A DNA stretch of 25,235 nucleotides from Pseudomonadota bacterium (GCA_023423415.1 JAFAFP010000061.1:1-25235); one strand, 5' to 3'. Positions 1-8,341 are shown, counted from the stretch's first letter. The notes: generated by a model from the letters alone, not told the origin. Made by a program: numbers and translations.

Positions 1-698
1 CAGTTCTTGATGTCCTCGTTGTGATCGACCTGCACGTACAAACGCGACAGGGTCGGCGAACGCATGGTGTAAAGTGCAAAACCGCGATCATGGTAGGCGT
101 ACATCAGTTCGTCATCGGGCGGTGGCGATTCCGAAAGAATGCCGAGCCAGCCGAACGGATATTCGCGGTCGTAGAAAGTCAGCGCACCTTCGGGGAAGCT
201 TGGTCGGCAGATGCCGTGAAAGCCGTCGCATCCGGCGATGAAGTCGCAGTCGATGCGCTGCTCCTTGCCATCCTTCTTGAAGGTAATCGACGGCTTGTCG
301 GTGTGGAATCCGTGAACGGCGGTATCTTCCACTTCGAAGATGATCTGTCCGCCGTCCTTGAGGCGCTGCGCGACCAGATCCTTCACCACCTCCTGCTGGC
401 CATAGATGGTGATCCCTTTTCCGACCAGCTCCTTGAAATTCATGTGATGGGCTTCGCCGTTGAAGCACAGGTAATTACCACCGTGGAACATCGCCTCGCG
501 CTTCATACGATCGCCAAGGCCGGTTTCCACCAGCATGTCGCTCGCCCACTGCTCGATCAGTCCGGCGCGAATGCGATGCTCGATATAGTCGCGGCTGCGG
601 TTCTCGATAACGATCGATTCAATGCCGACCAGGTGCAAAAGATGCGACAGCATCAGCCCCGCTGGGCCTGCACCGACGATACCAACCTGTGTCCGCAT
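1..698 (-). CDS. pobA: 4-hydroxybenzoate 3-monooxygenase, 3' part outside the window
   Basis: This is a FAD- and NADPH-dependent flavoprotein hydroxylase that converts 4-hydroxybenzoate to protocatechuate, feeding the beta-ketoadipate route. It is cytoplasmic. The visible part is 232 codons plus 2 nt; full-length family members are about 390 residues, so the C-terminal part is missing only because the window ends. Residues 9-14 are the FAD-binding GAGPAG. R42 and R44 sit in an IRAG motif as in PobA proteins, the DG motif is GCDGFHG (156-162), and YPFGWLG (180-186) is typical of the family. Y200, R213, R219 and Y221 match the substrate-pocket region of the Pseudomonas enzyme; T211 stands where that enzyme has Ser. 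The ATG at 698 is preceded by GGGAG at a suitable distance. The gene lies 139 nt behind the caspase-like gene on the same strand, with an inverted repeat in the gap that may be its operator. Confidence 0.93.
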   Translation of the reverse strand, partial: MRTQVGIVGAGPAGLMLSHLLHLVGIESIVIENRSRDYIEHRIRAGLIEQWASDMLVETGLGDRMKREAMFHGGNYLCFNGEAHHMNFKELVGKGITIYGQQEVVKDLVAQRLKDGGQIIFEVEDTAVHGFHTDKPSITFKKDGKEQRIDCDFIAGCDGFHGICRPSFPEGALTFYDREYPFGWLGILSESPPPDDELMYAYHDRGFALYTMRSPTLSRLYVQVDHNEDIKN

Positions 699-736
699 TG
701 AATCCCATCTCCCTCATCTTATGAGACGGGCGTGTT

Positions 737-763
737 ACCTTTGGCAGCCGATCCGGCAAAGGT
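737..763. promoter_or_regulatory. Inverted repeat upstream of pobA, possible operator
   Basis: ACCTTTG at 737-743 and CAAAGGT at 757-763 are perfect 7-bp inverted arms with a 13-bp spacer. Their centres are 20 bp apart, about two helical turns. The site ends 39 nt upstream of the pobA start codon. That geometry fits a dimeric regulator such as an IclR-, AraC- or LysR-type PobR. No T-run follows on either strand, so a terminator is less likely. The regulator is not in the window. Confidence 0.35.
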
Positions 764-837
764 CATTTTCCCGGAACGGCTGGCACGAATTCACGGGACG
801 TATTTTGCAACGCAACGATCACGCTGCGCCGCACAAA

Positions 838-2334
838 TCACCTGTTGCCGCGTGAGTCCGCGCGGAAGGTCTTGGTCTCCGATACCGACCCGTCACGGTA
901 GGTCAACTCCACCGACACGAATTTCGTACCCGGCGTCAACTTCATATAGGGCTGCGCACTGTGCGGAATAGATGACGGATCGCGCGGATCGCAGGCCGGC
1001 ATGCTCAGCTTCTTGTCCGGCACCGTGGAATCGATGCCGATCTTCACCTCGCGGATCGCGCAGCGATACGACATCAGATGCGTGTAGTAGACCATCAAAC
1101 CATTGAATTCGCGAAACGACAGCCAGCTTCCGCTGGTCATTTCCAGGATCTGGCGTTGCCCGCGCTCAAGCGCCGCGGCCGGTTCGAACTTGATCGGGAA
1201 TGGTTCCATCCATTCGCCGCGAATATCCGCATAGCGGACGTAGATCGTTCCTTCCGGCGTATCGGCGTCGAGTTGCAACGATGGATTGGGCATGCGCTTG
1301 CGCGTGCGCGGATCGAGCGTGTCGAGGAATCCGGTCTCCTTGAAGTTGCCCTTCTCGCCGAAGCGCCAGGAGATCGCGGTCACCGGATCGGCGAATGACA
1401 GCGTCACCGACCAGCCGCCATTGTGGCGCATGAAATTGGCCAGCGGTGCATTGAGCTGCTCCGGTTCGCTCTGGCGGTTCTGCAATGGCGACGGCTGCAC
1501 CGGCAAGGCGGCTACCTGCTGAGGGATGGTTTCGATCGCACGCTGCGGATCGGGCGTGCCATTCAACACCACGTCGCCGACGATCTCGTCGTAATAGGCC
1601 GGGCGCTGCGCATGCTTGTATTTGCGCGCCAGCTCGGTGACGTTGGCCTGCGTGCGCTTGGCAACCTGAACCAGCGACAGGCCCGGCGTCTCCAGTTCCT
1701 TGACGAAGTAGCGCGTGAAGACCGAGTTGGGATCCTTGTCTTCGGGTGAAGCGTAATCAAGCGCGGTCTGGTTCTCGGACGCTGAATAGAGCACGAAGGC
1801 GCCCTCCTCGCTCATCGCCGCAAGCCCGCCGCCGCCGCGCACACTGCGCGTTCCGGCGCGCTCGAACGGATTGTTGCGGCAGGCATCGAGCACGAGAATG
1901 GTGGTGCGGACGCCCTTGTTGCGGACCCGCTCCATGATCCGGCGCGCGAGGAACGCGTTCTCGTGCACCTTCTCCTCCTCGCCATCGAGCGCCATCGGCA
2001 CATCGACCGGCAGGAGGTAATTCTCGCCCTTGATCTGGAAGCCATGCCCCGCGAAGAAAAAGAACGCGGTGTCCCCGGCCGAAAGCGCGCGTTCGAACGC
2101 CAGCAGGCTGTCGCTCATGCCGCGGCGGTTCTGGTTGGTCGCGGAGATGACCTGAAAGCCGAGGCCCTTGAGGCTCTTGGCGACCCGTTCGGCGTCGTTG
2201 CTAGCCTTCTTGAGCGGCGTCACATGCTGATAGGTATCGTTGCCGATCACCAGCGCCACGCGCTTCTGCGCCGTTGCGGGCGTGAGCCCGAGAGCCAGCA
2301 GACACGCCGCGACGATGAAGGTCACCCGGACCAT
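838..2334 (-). CDS. Secreted caspase-like (peptidase C14) domain protein
   Basis: This is a caspase-fold cysteine protease candidate with an export signal. From the ATG at 2334 it is 498 residues. Residues 1 to about 23 form a signal peptide ending in ATAQ. The p20-like domain starts at KRVALVIGN and carries the catalytic His97 in FFFFAGHGF and Cys152 in ILVLDACRNNPF, so both halves of the His/Cys dyad are present. The second half, from about residue 300 (after a Pro/Gln-rich linker), holds an unrecognised domain rich in beta-type sequence, with two Cys near the end that could form a disulfide. An in-frame ATG at 2406 would add 24 residues. I prefer 2334 because GGAAGGGGG lies just upstream and the signal peptide begins there. 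The substrate and role are unknown; similar orphan secreted caspase-like genes are common in Hyphomicrobiales. Confidence 0.88.
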   Translation of the reverse strand: MVRVTFIVAACLLALGLTPATAQKRVALVIGNDTYQHVTPLKKASNDAERVAKSLKGLGFQVISATNQNRRGMSDSLLAFERALSAGDTAFFFFAGHGFQIKGENYLLPVDVPMALDGEEEKVHENAFLARRIMERVRNKGVRTTILVLDACRNNPFERAGTRSVRGGGGLAAMSEEGAFVLYSASENQTALDYASPEDKDPNSVFTRYFVKELETPGLSLVQVAKRTQANVTELARKYKHAQRPAYYDEIVGDVVLNGTPDPQRAIETIPQQVAALPVQPSPLQNRQSEPEQLNAPLANFMRHNGGWSVTLSFADPVTAISWRFGEKGNFKETGFLDTLDPRTRKRMPNPSLQLDADTPEGTIYVRYADIRGEWMEPFPIKFEPAAALERGQRQILEMTSGSWLSFREFNGLMVYYTHLMSYRCAIREVKIGIDSTVPDKKLSMPACDPRDPSSIPHSAQPYMKLTPGTKFVSVELTYRDGSVSETKTFRADSRGNR

Positions 2335-2472
2335 GATGCGCCCCCTTCCGAACGCCGCCAAAGCCTCAAAGGAAGTGCGGGCTCCGTTCGGTGCCCGGTC
2401 CGCCATAGTCGCACGAGCGGCCGTCGCGGTTCAATTTTGATGGTGGCCGGATCGGTTATTCACCAGCCGGAA

Positions 2473-2500
2473 TTGAGGCGATGTGGAATCGCGGTTATCA
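2473..2500 (+). promoter_or_regulatory. Possible sigma-70-type promoter for the TctC gene
   Basis: TTGAGG (2473-2478) and TTATCA (2495-2500) are separated by 16 nt and lie about 50 nt upstream of the GTG start at 2547. The match to the -35/-10 consensus is only moderate, so this is a weak call. The 212-nt divergent gap between the caspase-like gene and this gene must contain promoters for both directions. Confidence 0.25.
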
Positions 2501-2546
2501 ATTGTGTGACACAGCGCCGTGAGAGCGCGCCATTGGGGAAACGAGA

Positions 2547-3572
2547 GTGACAGACCGGACTGCCGGAACGAACCTGAAGCGGATGCTCCTCGGGCGGAGA
2601 ACGATGACTGCCTTGTTGGCTGGCGCTATGGCGACCATCCTGACCGCCCAGTTCCCAGCTCAAGCCCAGACAGCGCAAACGTGGCCGCAGCGCCCTGTCC
2701 GGCTGGTGCTGCCGTTCGGCGCCGGCAGCGCGACCGACGTCGCCGCCCGCCTGATGACCGACAAACTGCAGGCCAAATGGGGCCAGCCGGTCGTGATCGA
2801 AAACAAGCCCGGCGCCGACGGCCTCCTGGCGATCAATGCATTCCTGCAGGCGAACGACGATCACGTCCTGCTGTATTCGTCGAGCGCGTCGTTCATGGCG
2901 CATCCCTATACGCTCGACAAAATGACTTACGATTTCGATCGCGACATGACGCCGATCGCCCGCGTCACCGACACGGTACTGGCGGTGAACGTGCCGGCCT
3001 CCTCGCCGATCAAGACGCTGGGCGAGTTCGTCAGCGCCGTGCGCTCCGCACCGGGAAAGATGAACGTCACCGGTGCACCAGGCGTGCCGGATTTCACGCT
3101 CGACTATTTCCTCAAGACGCAAGGTCTGCAGGCAACCAAGATCCCGTTCAAGAACATCGTCGAAGCGGCGACAGCCCTCGCCGGCAACCAGATCGATTTT
3201 CTGTTGACGTCGGTTGCGATCGTTCGGCCGCTGGTGAGCGCCGGCAAGATCCGCATCCTCGCTGTCACCAGCCGCGAGCGCGCCTCCTTCGCGCCGGACA
3301 TTCCCACCGTGCATGAGCTCGGTTTCGGCGGTCTGGCGGTCGAGACAACGGCCGGTCTCTATGGCCCGAAAAACATGTCGCGCGAACTGCGCGAGCGTAT
3401 CGCCCGCGACGTCACAGAAATCGTCTCCGACAAGACTGTCACCGAGCGCTTGCTGTCCACCGGTCAGGTCGTGCGGACCGGCGGTCCGAACGAACTCGCG
3501 GCCACCATCAAGGAACAATCAGATCTGACGGCGCGCATCGCCAAGACACTCGATCTCAAACCCAAAAACTAA
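2547..3572 (+). CDS. Tripartite tricarboxylate transporter substrate-binding protein (TctC/Bug family)
   Basis: This is a periplasmic solute-binding protein of 341 residues, the usual family length. A twin-Arg-containing n-region and a hydrophobic core (about 20-37) end in AQA, a standard export signal. The mature start is WPQRPVRLVLPFGAGSATDV, the Bug-family fingerprint, followed by QPVVIENKPGADG (80-92). Such proteins bind organic acids, often carboxylates, and hand them to TctA/TctB membrane subunits. Neither subunit is in this window, so the protein is an orphan here, as most Bug proteins are. The start is GTG at 2547 with GGGGA upstream; an ATG at 2583 (residue 13) is an alternative and would still leave a signal peptide. 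The stop lies 39 nt before the metallopeptidase gene, so the two could be co-transcribed. The ligand cannot be read from the sequence. Confidence 0.92.
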   Translation: MTDRTAGTNLKRMLLGRRTMTALLAGAMATILTAQFPAQAQTAQTWPQRPVRLVLPFGAGSATDVAARLMTDKLQAKWGQPVVIENKPGADGLLAINAFLQANDDHVLLYSSSASFMAHPYTLDKMTYDFDRDMTPIARVTDTVLAVNVPASSPIKTLGEFVSAVRSAPGKMNVTGAPGVPDFTLDYFLKTQGLQATKIPFKNIVEAATALAGNQIDFLLTSVAIVRPLVSAGKIRILAVTSRERASFAPDIPTVHELGFGGLAVETTAGLYGPKNMSRELRERIARDVTEIVSDKTVTERLLSTGQVVRTGGPNELAATIKEQSDLTARIAKTLDLKPKN

Positions 3573-3611
3573 CTCAAGAACCAACTCAACAGCCAGGAAC
3601 CTGACCGGAGA

Positions 3612-4640
3612 ATGCAGCGCAAATTGACATGGGCTTCGCTCCCGGACGACAAGCTGCTGAAACTGCGGCTGAAGGACTTGCACGTCCGCGTCGAAGGCAC
3701 CTGGCTCGAGCGCTGCGTCGAAGATTTGTACGAGGAACTGGAAGAGAGAGATCTGCGCATCCGGCCGCATGCCTGGCTGTCGGATGAATGGTTCAGCCCG
3801 AATACGACACCCGGCATCGCGATCCCGTTCTATCTTGCGCATCCGCGGCTGATGCGCCTTGAGCGCAAGATGATCATCGACGTGGAGGGCGGCACGCGGC
3901 TCGATTGCATGCGCATCCTGCGGCACGAAGCCGGTCACGTGGTGCAAAATGCATTCAAGCTGCAACGCCGCCGCCGCTGGCAGGAATTGTTCGGCAATTC
4001 CTCGACACACTATCCACGCTATTACCGTCCCAATCCGGCGAGCAAAAACTATGTCCAGCATCTGCGGCTCTGGTATGCGCAAAGCCATCCGGACGAGGAT
4101 TTTGCCGAAACCTTCGCGGTGTGGCTGAAACCGCGTTCGGACTGGCGCAAGCGCTATGCCGGATGGCCTGCCTTGCGCAAACTTCAATATGTCGACGAGG
4201 TGATGAACGAGATCGCCGGGCAGCGCTCGCAGCTTCCGCGCAGCGCGCCGGTGCATCCGCTCAGCAAGATCACCACCACTCTCGCCGACCATTACGAGAA
4301 AAAGAGGACTTTCTACGCCGTCGATACGCCACGGACCTACGATCGCGATTTACATCGCATTTTTTCCGACGATCCGAAGCATCGCGGCTCCTCACCGACC
4401 GCTGCGGAGTTCATCCGCCGCAATCGGTCTCATATCCGGCAGATTGTGGCGCGGTGGACCGGCGAATACCAGTTGACGCTTGATAGCGTTCTCGACGATA
4501 TGATTGACCGTTGCCGCGAACTAAAATTACGCGCCGTTGGCCCGGAGCGGCAATTACGAACAGATTTCACCGTTTTGTTAACGGCAAAGACGGTACACTC
4601 GCTTTATAGTCCGTCGCGTCGACAGTGGTATGCATTATGA
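3612..4640 (+). CDS. Putative zinc-binding metallopeptidase (HEAGH zincin)
   Basis: A 342-residue soluble protein with no signal peptide or membrane segment. HEAGH at 105-109 is an HExxH zinc site. About 50 residues on is DEDFAETFAVW (161-171), whose acidic residues could supply the third zinc ligand, as in gluzincin-like enzymes. The intervening block (LFGNSS, HYPRYYRPNPASKNYVQHL, WYAQSHP) resembles the putative zinc-binding metallopeptidase family (Peptidase_Mx-like). The N-terminal 100 residues are charged and look helical. The C-terminal third is Arg-rich and unrecognised. The stop codon overlaps the start of the ATP-grasp gene (ATGA at 4637-4640), which points to translational coupling and a joint function. 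GGAG lies very close to the ATG, so the start is somewhat uncertain. The substrate is unknown; a peptide or peptide-like product handled with the neighbouring ligase is an inference. Confidence 0.82.
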   Translation: MQRKLTWASLPDDKLLKLRLKDLHVRVEGTWLERCVEDLYEELEERDLRIRPHAWLSDEWFSPNTTPGIAIPFYLAHPRLMRLERKMIIDVEGGTRLDCMRILRHEAGHVVQNAFKLQRRRRWQELFGNSSTHYPRYYRPNPASKNYVQHLRLWYAQSHPDEDFAETFAVWLKPRSDWRKRYAGWPALRKLQYVDEVMNEIAGQRSQLPRSAPVHPLSKITTTLADHYEKKRTFYAVDTPRTYDRDLHRIFSDDPKHRGSSPTAAEFIRRNRSHIRQIVARWTGEYQLTLDSVLDDMIDRCRELKLRAVGPERQLRTDFTVLLTAKTVHSLYSPSRRQWYAL

Positions 4641-5653
4641 AAAAAACGCGCGTTCTGGTTCTTCTTCACCCAGACCAGGCGCCGCCGGAATCGATCAAAG
4701 GTTACAGCGAGCAGGAAACACTCGCGTTCAAAACCGGCTACGACGTCGTCAATACATTGCGAAAAGCGCGGCATGAAGTGCGCGTGCTCGGCGTACAATA
4801 TGAATTGCGCCCGATCCGTCAGGAAATCGAAAGCTTCAAACCCGACATCGTTTTCAACCTTCTGGAAGAGTTTCACGGCGAACCGACTTACGATCAGAAT
4901 GTCGCGAGTTATCTCGAGCTCCTGCGCATTCCCTATACCGGCTGCAATCCGCGCGGATTGATCCTGTCGCGCGGCAAGGACCTGTCGAAGAAACTGGTCC
5001 ACTACCACCGCGTTCCGACGCCGGCCTTTGCCGTCTTTCCGAAGAACCGGAAGATCAAACGTCCGGATCGTCTCCCCTTTCCTCTGATCGTGAAGAGCCT
5101 GAGCGAACACGCCTCGCTCGGTATCGCGCAGAAATCGATCGTCGACACCGACGAGAAACTGCAGGAACGCGTCACCTTCGTGCACGAGAAGATCGGCACC
5201 GCCGCTATCGCCGAGCAATATATCGACGGCCGCGAGATCTATGTCAGCGTCCTGGGCAATGAACGGCTGCGTGTGTTTCCAGTCTGGGAATTGGAGTTTG
5301 GCGATGCGACAAGCCGGATCGCGACCGCGAAAGTGAAATTCGACGTCAAATATCAGGAAGAGTACGGCATTCTGCAGGGGCCGGCCGACGAAATGCCGCC
5401 AGAGGTCGAAAAGCGCATCATATCGATGACGCGCCGCATCTGCCGGACGCTTGAACTCGACGGCTATGCCCGCGTCGACTTCCGGCTGACAGCAGATGGA
5501 ACGCCCTACTTTCTGGAAGCCAACCCGAACCCGGAAATCGCCCGGCTCGATCTGTTCGCATCGTCCGCCGAATATGACGGAATGAAATATTCCGAACTGC
5601 TGCGCCGGATCATCGCGCTCGGGATGCAGCGTGGACGCCGCATGCAGGGCTAG
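4637..5653 (+). CDS. ATP-grasp ligase, D-alanine-D-alanine ligase-like
   Basis: A 338-residue protein with the ATP-grasp fold of carboxylate-amine ligases, which join an acyl-phosphate to an amine. The N-terminal part (1-105) is a Rossmann-like pre-ATP-grasp domain with FNLLEEFHGEP (73-83), comparable to the N-terminal domain of Ddl. K153 in PFPLIVKSLSEHAS is a probable ATP-binding Lys, EQYIDGREIYVSVLG (193-207) is the central strand, and GYARVDFRL...PYFLEANPNP carries the metal ligands D281, E294 and N296. Ddl has NTNPG where this protein has NPNPE, so a true cell-wall Ddl is unlikely; it also lies next to no mur genes. The ATG at 4637 overlaps the peptidase stop; a GTG 12 nt upstream is the alternative. 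The product is unknown: the pair may make or trim a peptide, or modify a protein end. Confidence 0.85.
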   Translation: MKKTRVLVLLHPDQAPPESIKGYSEQETLAFKTGYDVVNTLRKARHEVRVLGVQYELRPIRQEIESFKPDIVFNLLEEFHGEPTYDQNVASYLELLRIPYTGCNPRGLILSRGKDLSKKLVHYHRVPTPAFAVFPKNRKIKRPDRLPFPLIVKSLSEHASLGIAQKSIVDTDEKLQERVTFVHEKIGTAAIAEQYIDGREIYVSVLGNERLRVFPVWELEFGDATSRIATAKVKFDVKYQEEYGILQGPADEMPPEVEKRIISMTRRICRTLELDGYARVDFRLTADGTPYFLEANPNPEIARLDLFASSAEYDGMKYSELLRRIIALGMQRGRRMQG

Positions 5654-5694
5654 CCGGCGCGCCGTCATGCATCAGCAGACAACGGCCGTCGAAC

Positions 5695-6864
5695 TCATCT
5701 GATCGTCGCGAAGGCTCCTTCCAGATCGGCAATCAGATCATCCACATCCTCGATCCCGACCGAGAGTCGCACGAGGCCGTCGGTGATCCCAAGCTCCGCC
5801 CTCACCTCCGGCGGCACCGAACCATGCGTCATGATGCCGGGATGTTCGATCAGGCTTTCAATTGCGCCGAGGCTTTCGGCGAGCGCGAACAATTCCGTTC
5901 GCTCAAGGAACGCTTTCGCACCATCGAGATCGGTTTTCAGTTCCACCGAGATCATGCCGCCAAACGCGCGCATTTGCGACTTCGCCAATGCATGCTGCGG
6001 GTGGCTCTTTAATCCAGGATAGATGACGTGCTTCACGTTCGGATGCTTTTCCAGCCACTCGGCGATTTTCAGCGCCGACGCCGATTGCCGCTCCATGCGC
6101 AGCGACAATGTCTTCACGCCGCGCAGCGCGAGGAATGAATCGAACGGCCCCTGGATGCCGCCGATGGCATTCTGCAGAAAGCCGAGCTTCTCGCGCAGTT
6201 CGGCATTGTCGCCCACCACCGCAAGGCCACCGACCATATCGGAATGGCCGTTGAGATACTTCGTGGTGGAATGCACCGAGATATCGAAGCCGTGCTCGAT
6301 CGGCCGCTGAATATACGGGCTCGCAAATGTGTTGTCGGCGACGGCAATCAGTTTGTGCTTGCGCGCGATCTCGGCAATGCGCGTCAGGTCCGCGAGTTTC
6401 AGCAGCGGATTGGTCGGCGTCTCGACCCAGATCATTTTCGTTTCCGGCCGGATCGCCTTCTCGATCGCGGCGAGATCGGTCAGATCGACGAAGCTCGTTT
6501 GCAGACCGGCCGACCGATTGCGCACGCGCGTGAACAGCCGCCGCGTGCCGCCGTAGATGTCGTCGGTCGCGACGATATGCGATCCCTGATCGAGACACTC
6601 CAGAATGGTCGAAATCGCAGCCAAACCGGATGCGAAGGCAAATCCTGCCGTGCCGCTTTCCAGATCGGCAACGCAGCGCTCGAACGCCATGCGGGTCGGA
6701 TTCTGCGAGCGCGCATATTCATAGCCTTTGTGCACACCGGGGCTCTGTTGCACATAGGTCGAAGTGGCGTAGATCGGCATCATCACCGCGCCGGTGGTCG
6801 GATCTGGCGTTTGACCCGCGTGAATGCAGCGGGTGGCAAAGCCGGGACGATTGGGTTTGGTCAT
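5695..6864 (-). CDS. Cystathionine gamma-lyase/gamma-synthase family PLP enzyme
   Basis: A 389-residue member of the Cys/Met-metabolism PLP family. Next to a cystathionine beta-synthase, the likely role is cystathionine gamma-lyase, splitting cystathionine to cysteine, 2-oxobutyrate and ammonia. It has YEYAR (48-52), whose Tyr and Arg bind the PLP phosphate of the neighbouring subunit, FASGLAAI (77-84), D177 in VADNTFASP and the Schiff-base K202 in SVHSTTKYLNGHSD. Length and motifs are complete. Sequence alone does not separate gamma-lyase from gamma-synthase or beta-lyase; the operon partner decides in favour of the lyase. I chose ATG 6864 because AAAGGAAAG precedes it; an in-frame ATG at 6924 would overlap the end of the upstream gene. 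It is 49 nt downstream of the beta-synthase and almost certainly in one operon with it. Confidence 0.9.
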   Translation of the reverse strand: MTKPNRPGFATRCIHAGQTPDPTTGAVMMPIYATSTYVQQSPGVHKGYEYARSQNPTRMAFERCVADLESGTAGFAFASGLAAISTILECLDQGSHIVATDDIYGGTRRLFTRVRNRSAGLQTSFVDLTDLAAIEKAIRPETKMIWVETPTNPLLKLADLTRIAEIARKHKLIAVADNTFASPYIQRPIEHGFDISVHSTTKYLNGHSDMVGGLAVVGDNAELREKLGFLQNAIGGIQGPFDSFLALRGVKTLSLRMERQSASALKIAEWLEKHPNVKHVIYPGLKSHPQHALAKSQMRAFGGMISVELKTDLDGAKAFLERTELFALAESLGAIESLIEHPGIMTHGSVPPEVRAELGITDGLVRLSVGIEDVDDLIADLEGAFATIR

Positions 6865-6913
6865 GACTTTCCTTTCATCCCTCCTGCAAAAGAAGGGATA
6901 AGAAAACAATCCG

Positions 6914-8272
6914 TCACATTGCAATTCGGAAGTAGTTGATCAGATCGATCCGCGTCACCAGACCGAGATAGCGGTCTCCGTCCATGACGATCGCGACATA
7001 GTCATTCCGGAACAGCGGCACCAGATCGCGGATCGGCGCATCGGCCGAAATCGTTTCCAGCGCCGTCACCATCATGTCCTTGACCGGCCGGTCGAACGCC
7101 TTGTCTTCACCGAGCGTCAACACCGCGCCGAGCAGATCGCTCTCGGTGACAAGCCCGACGATCCGGTCATTCTCGACCACCGGAAGCTGCGAGACGTCGG
7201 ACGCGCGCATACGCGCAAACACCGCGCGCAGATTGTCGCTCGGTCGCACTTCAATCGCAGCACCGCCGCCATGCGGGCTGGAGACGAGATCGCGCACGGT
7301 CCCTGTGCGTGCGCCGATAAACCCTTCCTGCGCGAGATAGGCTTCATTGAAAACCTTCGAGAGATATTTGGCGCCGGAATCGCAAATGAGCGTGACCACG
7401 CGCTTTGGCTCGCTCTGCTCGCGGCAATAGCGCAAGGCCGCTGCGAGCAACGTGCCGGATGAGGAGCCGCCGAGAATGCCCTCCTCGCGCATCAGGTCGC
7501 GCGCCGCAGCAAAGCTCTCGCGGTCCGGGATCGTGTAAGCCTCTTTCACCAGCGACAGATCGCAATTCGGCGGGATGAAATCTTCGCCGATGCCTTCGAC
7601 CGCCCAGCTTCCGGCCTCGCGCATCTCGCCGGTCTTCACATAGGGCGCTAGGATCGAGCCTTCCGGATCGGCCAGCACCATCTTCGTTTTCGGCGAATAC
7701 TGGCACATGTAACGGCCGATGCCGGTCAGCGTGCCGCCGGAGCCGACACCGACAACGATGGCGTCGATGTCGCCGTCCATCTGCCGCAGGATTTCCGGCG
7801 CCGTGGTCTGTTCGTGCGACAGCGGATTGGCCGGGTTCTCGAACTGATTGATATAGATCGCACCTTTTGTGCGCGCGGTCAGATCGGCGGCAAGGTCCTG
7901 ATAGTAATCCGGATGACCTTTGCCGACATCGGAGCGTGTGACGATGATCTCTGCGCCCATGGCCCGCGCATGCAGGATCTTCTCGCGCGACATCTTGTCG
8001 GGCACGACGAGGATGGTGCGATAACCCTTGCGCGCGCCAACGAACGCAAGCCCGAGACCGGTATTGCCGGCGGTCGCCTCGATCACGGTGCCGCCGTCCT
8101 TGAGACGCCCCTCATATTCCGCCGCCTCGATCATCGCGCGCGCCGGCCGGTCCTTGATCGACCCGGACGGGTTCTGACTTTCAAGCTTGAGAAACAGACG
8201 GCACGGCCCGGTATCGAGCCGCGTCACTTCAACAAGCGGCGTGCCGCCGATGAGATCGATGATGGAAGTCAT
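6914..8272 (-). CDS. cbs: Cystathionine beta-synthase with C-terminal CBS domain pair
   Basis: A 452-residue PLP enzyme that condenses homocysteine with serine (or an activated serine) to cystathionine, the first step of reverse transsulfuration. The catalytic part (1 to about 325) has SGSIKDRPA with Schiff-base K40, ATAGNTGLG (PLP-phosphate and substrate loop) and GVGSGGTLTGIGRY. Residues about 330-450 form two CBS motifs, SQLPVVENDRIVGLVTESDLL and DRYLGLVTRIDLI, a nucleotide- or SAM-sensing regulatory module as in human-type CBS. No haem domain is present. The domain layout distinguishes it from plain cysteine synthases (CysK/CysM), which lack CBS domains. The ATG at 8272 has only a weak Shine-Dalgarno sequence. 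It is first in a two-gene operon with the gamma-lyase-type gene. A palindrome lies about 70 nt upstream. Confidence 0.9.
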   Translation of the reverse strand: MTSIIDLIGGTPLVEVTRLDTGPCRLFLKLESQNPSGSIKDRPARAMIEAAEYEGRLKDGGTVIEATAGNTGLGLAFVGARKGYRTILVVPDKMSREKILHARAMGAEIIVTRSDVGKGHPDYYQDLAADLTARTKGAIYINQFENPANPLSHEQTTAPEILRQMDGDIDAIVVGVGSGGTLTGIGRYMCQYSPKTKMVLADPEGSILAPYVKTGEMREAGSWAVEGIGEDFIPPNCDLSLVKEAYTIPDRESFAAARDLMREEGILGGSSSGTLLAAALRYCREQSEPKRVVTLICDSGAKYLSKVFNEAYLAQEGFIGARTGTVRDLVSSPHGGGAAIEVRPSDNLRAVFARMRASDVSQLPVVENDRIVGLVTESDLLGAVLTLGEDKAFDRPVKDMMVTALETISADAPIRDLVPLFRNDYVAIVMDGDRYLGLVTRIDLINYFRIAM

Positions 8273-8341
8273 GGCCCAATAACGGGCAGGACGCCCGAGA
8301 TTACAAGAGGCAATCCTTCCAAACTATGGCCGCGCACTGGA

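Noticed and set aside
21..701. Plus-strand open frame of 226 codons at the left edge
   Set aside because: It is antisense to pobA, whose minus-strand translation matches PobA motifs throughout. High GC content keeps the opposite frame open.
2460..3518. Long minus-strand open frame (352 codons) over the TctC gene
   Set aside because: Its translation has no recognisable domain and is low-complexity Arg/His/Gln/Asp-rich; the plus strand encodes a complete TctC protein with signal peptide.
8273..8340. SAM-type riboswitch upstream of the transsulfuration operon
   Set aside because: The leader is short, with only a small CGGGC/GCCCG hairpin; I see no SAM-II, SAM/SAH or SAH consensus.
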